Translations under genes and position numbers: made by a program
Shown: positions 6,175-7,621 of the stretch, in pieces
Layout: every line of letters begins with the position of its first letter
How positions within the stretch are numbered: the first letter of the stretch is position 1
Notes under the pieces: model-generated
The model's input: only the letters and a program-made list of their open reading frames with translations
Told to the model about the DNA's origin: nothing
Databases searched by the model: none
NCBI GenBank assembly: GCA_015487905.1
Contig: WFOX01000029.1
Span: 1-7,621, forward strand
Direction of reading: 5' to 3'
Source: Mariprofundales bacterium
GTDB lineage: Bacteria > Pseudomonadota > Zetaproteobacteria > Mariprofundales > S012-25
DNA: 7,621 nt

Positions 6175-7621
6175 GCGCGATGCAACCGCCCGATCAGCCC
6201 GAGCGCAGCAAGGCTGTGGATGTCGCGCGCTCGCCGCTTGTGAGTGCTCCCGCAGGCTCGGGCAAAACCTCGCTATTGGTGCTGCGCTTCTTGCGGCTCT
6301 TGGCGCATGTGGAGCAGCCCGAGGCGGTGCTTGCGATTACCTTCACGCGCAAGGCCGCCGGCGAGATGCGTCGCCGCGTGGTGGAGGCCTTGGCTGAAGC
6401 CGACAAGATGCAGGCCGCCACCCCTTACGAAGCGGCGCTTCGCAAGGCGGCGAGTGAGGCGCGCAAACGGCATCCCGAGCTTGCCGACCAACCGGCGCGG
6501 CTGCTGATCACGACCTTTGATGCCTTCGCGGGCATGATCACGCGCCGCTATCCGCTGGCGGCGGGCGTGGGAAGGCTTGCGCCCACCGAGCGCGCCGGTG
6601 CCCTTTACCGCGAGGCGGCGCTGGCCGCCGTGGAGGACGCGGACGATGCGACCCTCAATGCGGCGCTCGCCGTGGCCGACGGCGATCTGGACTGGCTTGT
6701 GCGCCAGATCGCAAGCTGGCTCATGGCACGCGAAACCCTCCTGCTCGGGCCGCAGAACAGCGGGACGGATCCCGAGATCATGGCCGCGGTCCTGCTGAAC
6801 TTCTCTGCGGAAACGCTCAAGAGCTTCGTAGAAGAGCAGCTTGAATACCTTGACGCAACAAAAGGTTCCATCAATCAAGCGCTGGAGATCCTTGCACGGG
6901 GACGCCTCGCGTTTCTGGAAGAACAAAAAAGCGCCGAGGAGGCGCGCAAGGATCTGGAGGCGCTGCAGGACAAAGGCATGCCCCGCGATCTTGGCGCATG
7001 GCCGCGTATCCGCCTGGCGCTGTCACTGCTGCTCACAAAGGAGGGCGCGCTGCGCAAGGCCGGCGGCGCGACGAGAAACGCGGACTTTGTGCTCAAAAAA
7101 GAGGATCGCGAGGAGCTCGGGGCGTGGCTGGAGGCGATCGCCGCCGACGAGCAGGTCGTGCAGGCGCTGGCGCTGCTCTTTTTCGCGCCGCCCGAGCTTG
7201 ACTACGACGAGGACACGCGCACGCGCTTTGCGGCGCTCTACGCGCTCTATGCCAAGGCCCTTCGGCGGCTGGAGGAGGTGATGCGCGCGCGCGGCCGCAC
7301 CGACTTCACCGCCGTGATACAGGGGGCGCTGCGGGCGCTGCCTACACCGGAGGAAGGCGGCGATCCCTCCCGGCTTGAGCGGCTGGACGCGCAGCTTGCC
7401 CATGTGCTCGTGGACGAGTTTCAGGATGTCTCGCCCGTGCAGCGGGAGTTCCTCGCCCGCATCTGCTACGGCTTTGACGGCGAGAAGAAGACGCTTTTCT
7501 GCGTCGGCGATCCGATGCAGTCCATCTACCGCTTCCGCAAGGCCGAGCCGGAAATCTTCCTGCGCCTGCGCCAGCAAATCGCCCGCCCCAACGCACGGCA
7601 GGAAGACGGGCTGCCGCTTTC
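6171..7621 (+). CDS. AddA-like UvrD-family helicase, 3' end cut by the window edge
   Basis: ATP-dependent DNA helicase subunit expected to pair with the AddB-like protein at broken ends. The frame from ATG 6171 is open to the last base: 483 codons plus two bases, with no stop. Superfamily 1A motifs appear in order: Walker A APAGSGKT (6246-6269, Lys at residue 32), motif Ia AITFTRKAAGEM, motif Ib LLITTFDAFAG, Walker B DEFQD (7413-7427, Asp at residue 415), and motif III GDPMQSIYRFRKAE (7506-7547). The GDPMQSIYRFR form and the APAGSGKT plus EQPEAVLAITFTRKAA start fit the beta/gamma UvrD-helicase proteins found beside this AddB type, from memory. Motifs IV-VI and any C-terminal nuclease domain lie beyond the window, so AddA-like rather than a plain helicase is inferred from the partner. 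The ATGA overlap and GGAGGAG site indicate coupled expression with the upstream gene. Confidence 0.93.
   Translation, partial: MSAMQPPDQPERSKAVDVARSPLVSAPAGSGKTSLLVLRFLRLLAHVEQPEAVLAITFTRKAAGEMRRRVVEALAEADKMQAATPYEAALRKAASEARKRHPELADQPARLLITTFDAFAGMITRRYPLAAGVGRLAPTERAGALYREAALAAVEDADDATLNAALAVADGDLDWLVRQIASWLMARETLLLGPQNSGTDPEIMAAVLLNFSAETLKSFVEEQLEYLDATKGSINQALEILARGRLAFLEEQKSAEEARKDLEALQDKGMPRDLGAWPRIRLALSLLLTKEGALRKAGGATRNADFVLKKEDREELGAWLEAIAADEQVVQALALLFFAPPELDYDEDTRTRFAALYALYAKALRRLEEVMRARGRTDFTAVIQGALRALPTPEEGGDPSRLERLDAQLAHVLVDEFQDVSPVQREFLARICYGFDGEKKTLFCVGDPMQSIYRFRKAEPEIFLRLRQQIARPNARQEDGLPL

Noticed and set aside
1..7621. Search for CRISPR arrays, tRNA or rRNA genes, insertion sequences, attachment sites or phage-defence cassettes
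   Set aside because: No regularly spaced repeats, cloverleaf-like segments, transposase motifs or terminal inverted repeats were seen, and coding sequence fills nearly all of the window. The AddAB-like pair is taken as a repair enzyme, not a new defence system.

Overview
The window looks like a chromosomal housekeeping and DNA-repair segment from a GC-rich proteobacterium. Three things point to the gamma/beta side of the phylum, but none fixes a genus. They are a DUF1841-family protein, a Pol I with intact proofreading, and an AddAB-like helicase-nuclease pair whose AddB partner resembles the roughly 850-900 residue type I recall from beta- and gammaproteobacteria. The small membrane protein recalls DUF6111 proteins, which I associate more with alphaproteobacteria, so the placement is tentative.

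Layout. Bases 1-2589 hold polA (DNA polymerase I), cut at the 5' edge and lacking roughly its first 35-40 codons. A 56 bp gap with a weak promoter-like element leads into a DUF1841 protein (2646-3107). This overlaps by 4 bp a small two-helix membrane protein (3104-3448). Seven bases further on, facing the other way, is a 52-residue zinc-ribbon protein (3456-3614, minus strand) with a near-perfect ribosome binding site and a plausible sigma70-type promoter. Divergent from it runs an AddB-like nuclease (about 3643-6174), overlapping by 4 bp an AddA-like UvrD-family helicase (6171 to the 3' edge, incomplete).

How the genes work together. The AddB/AddA pair is the clearest functional unit. It should form a double-strand-break end-resection enzyme with a RecB-family nuclease domain in AddB that keeps all catalytic residues and the four cysteines of an AddB-type iron-sulfur cluster. 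Pol I acts in repair synthesis and RNA-primer removal, so two repair functions sit near each other, but the zinc-ribbon gene on the opposite strand separates them and they are probably not co-transcribed. The two proteins between them have no assigned function.

I see no mobile elements, CRISPR arrays, RNA genes or integration signals, and no clearly novel multi-gene system. The points most worth checking are several non-canonical residues in the Pol I fingers domain, the isolated zinc-ribbon gene packed between neighbours on both sides, and the uncertain start of the AddB-like gene.
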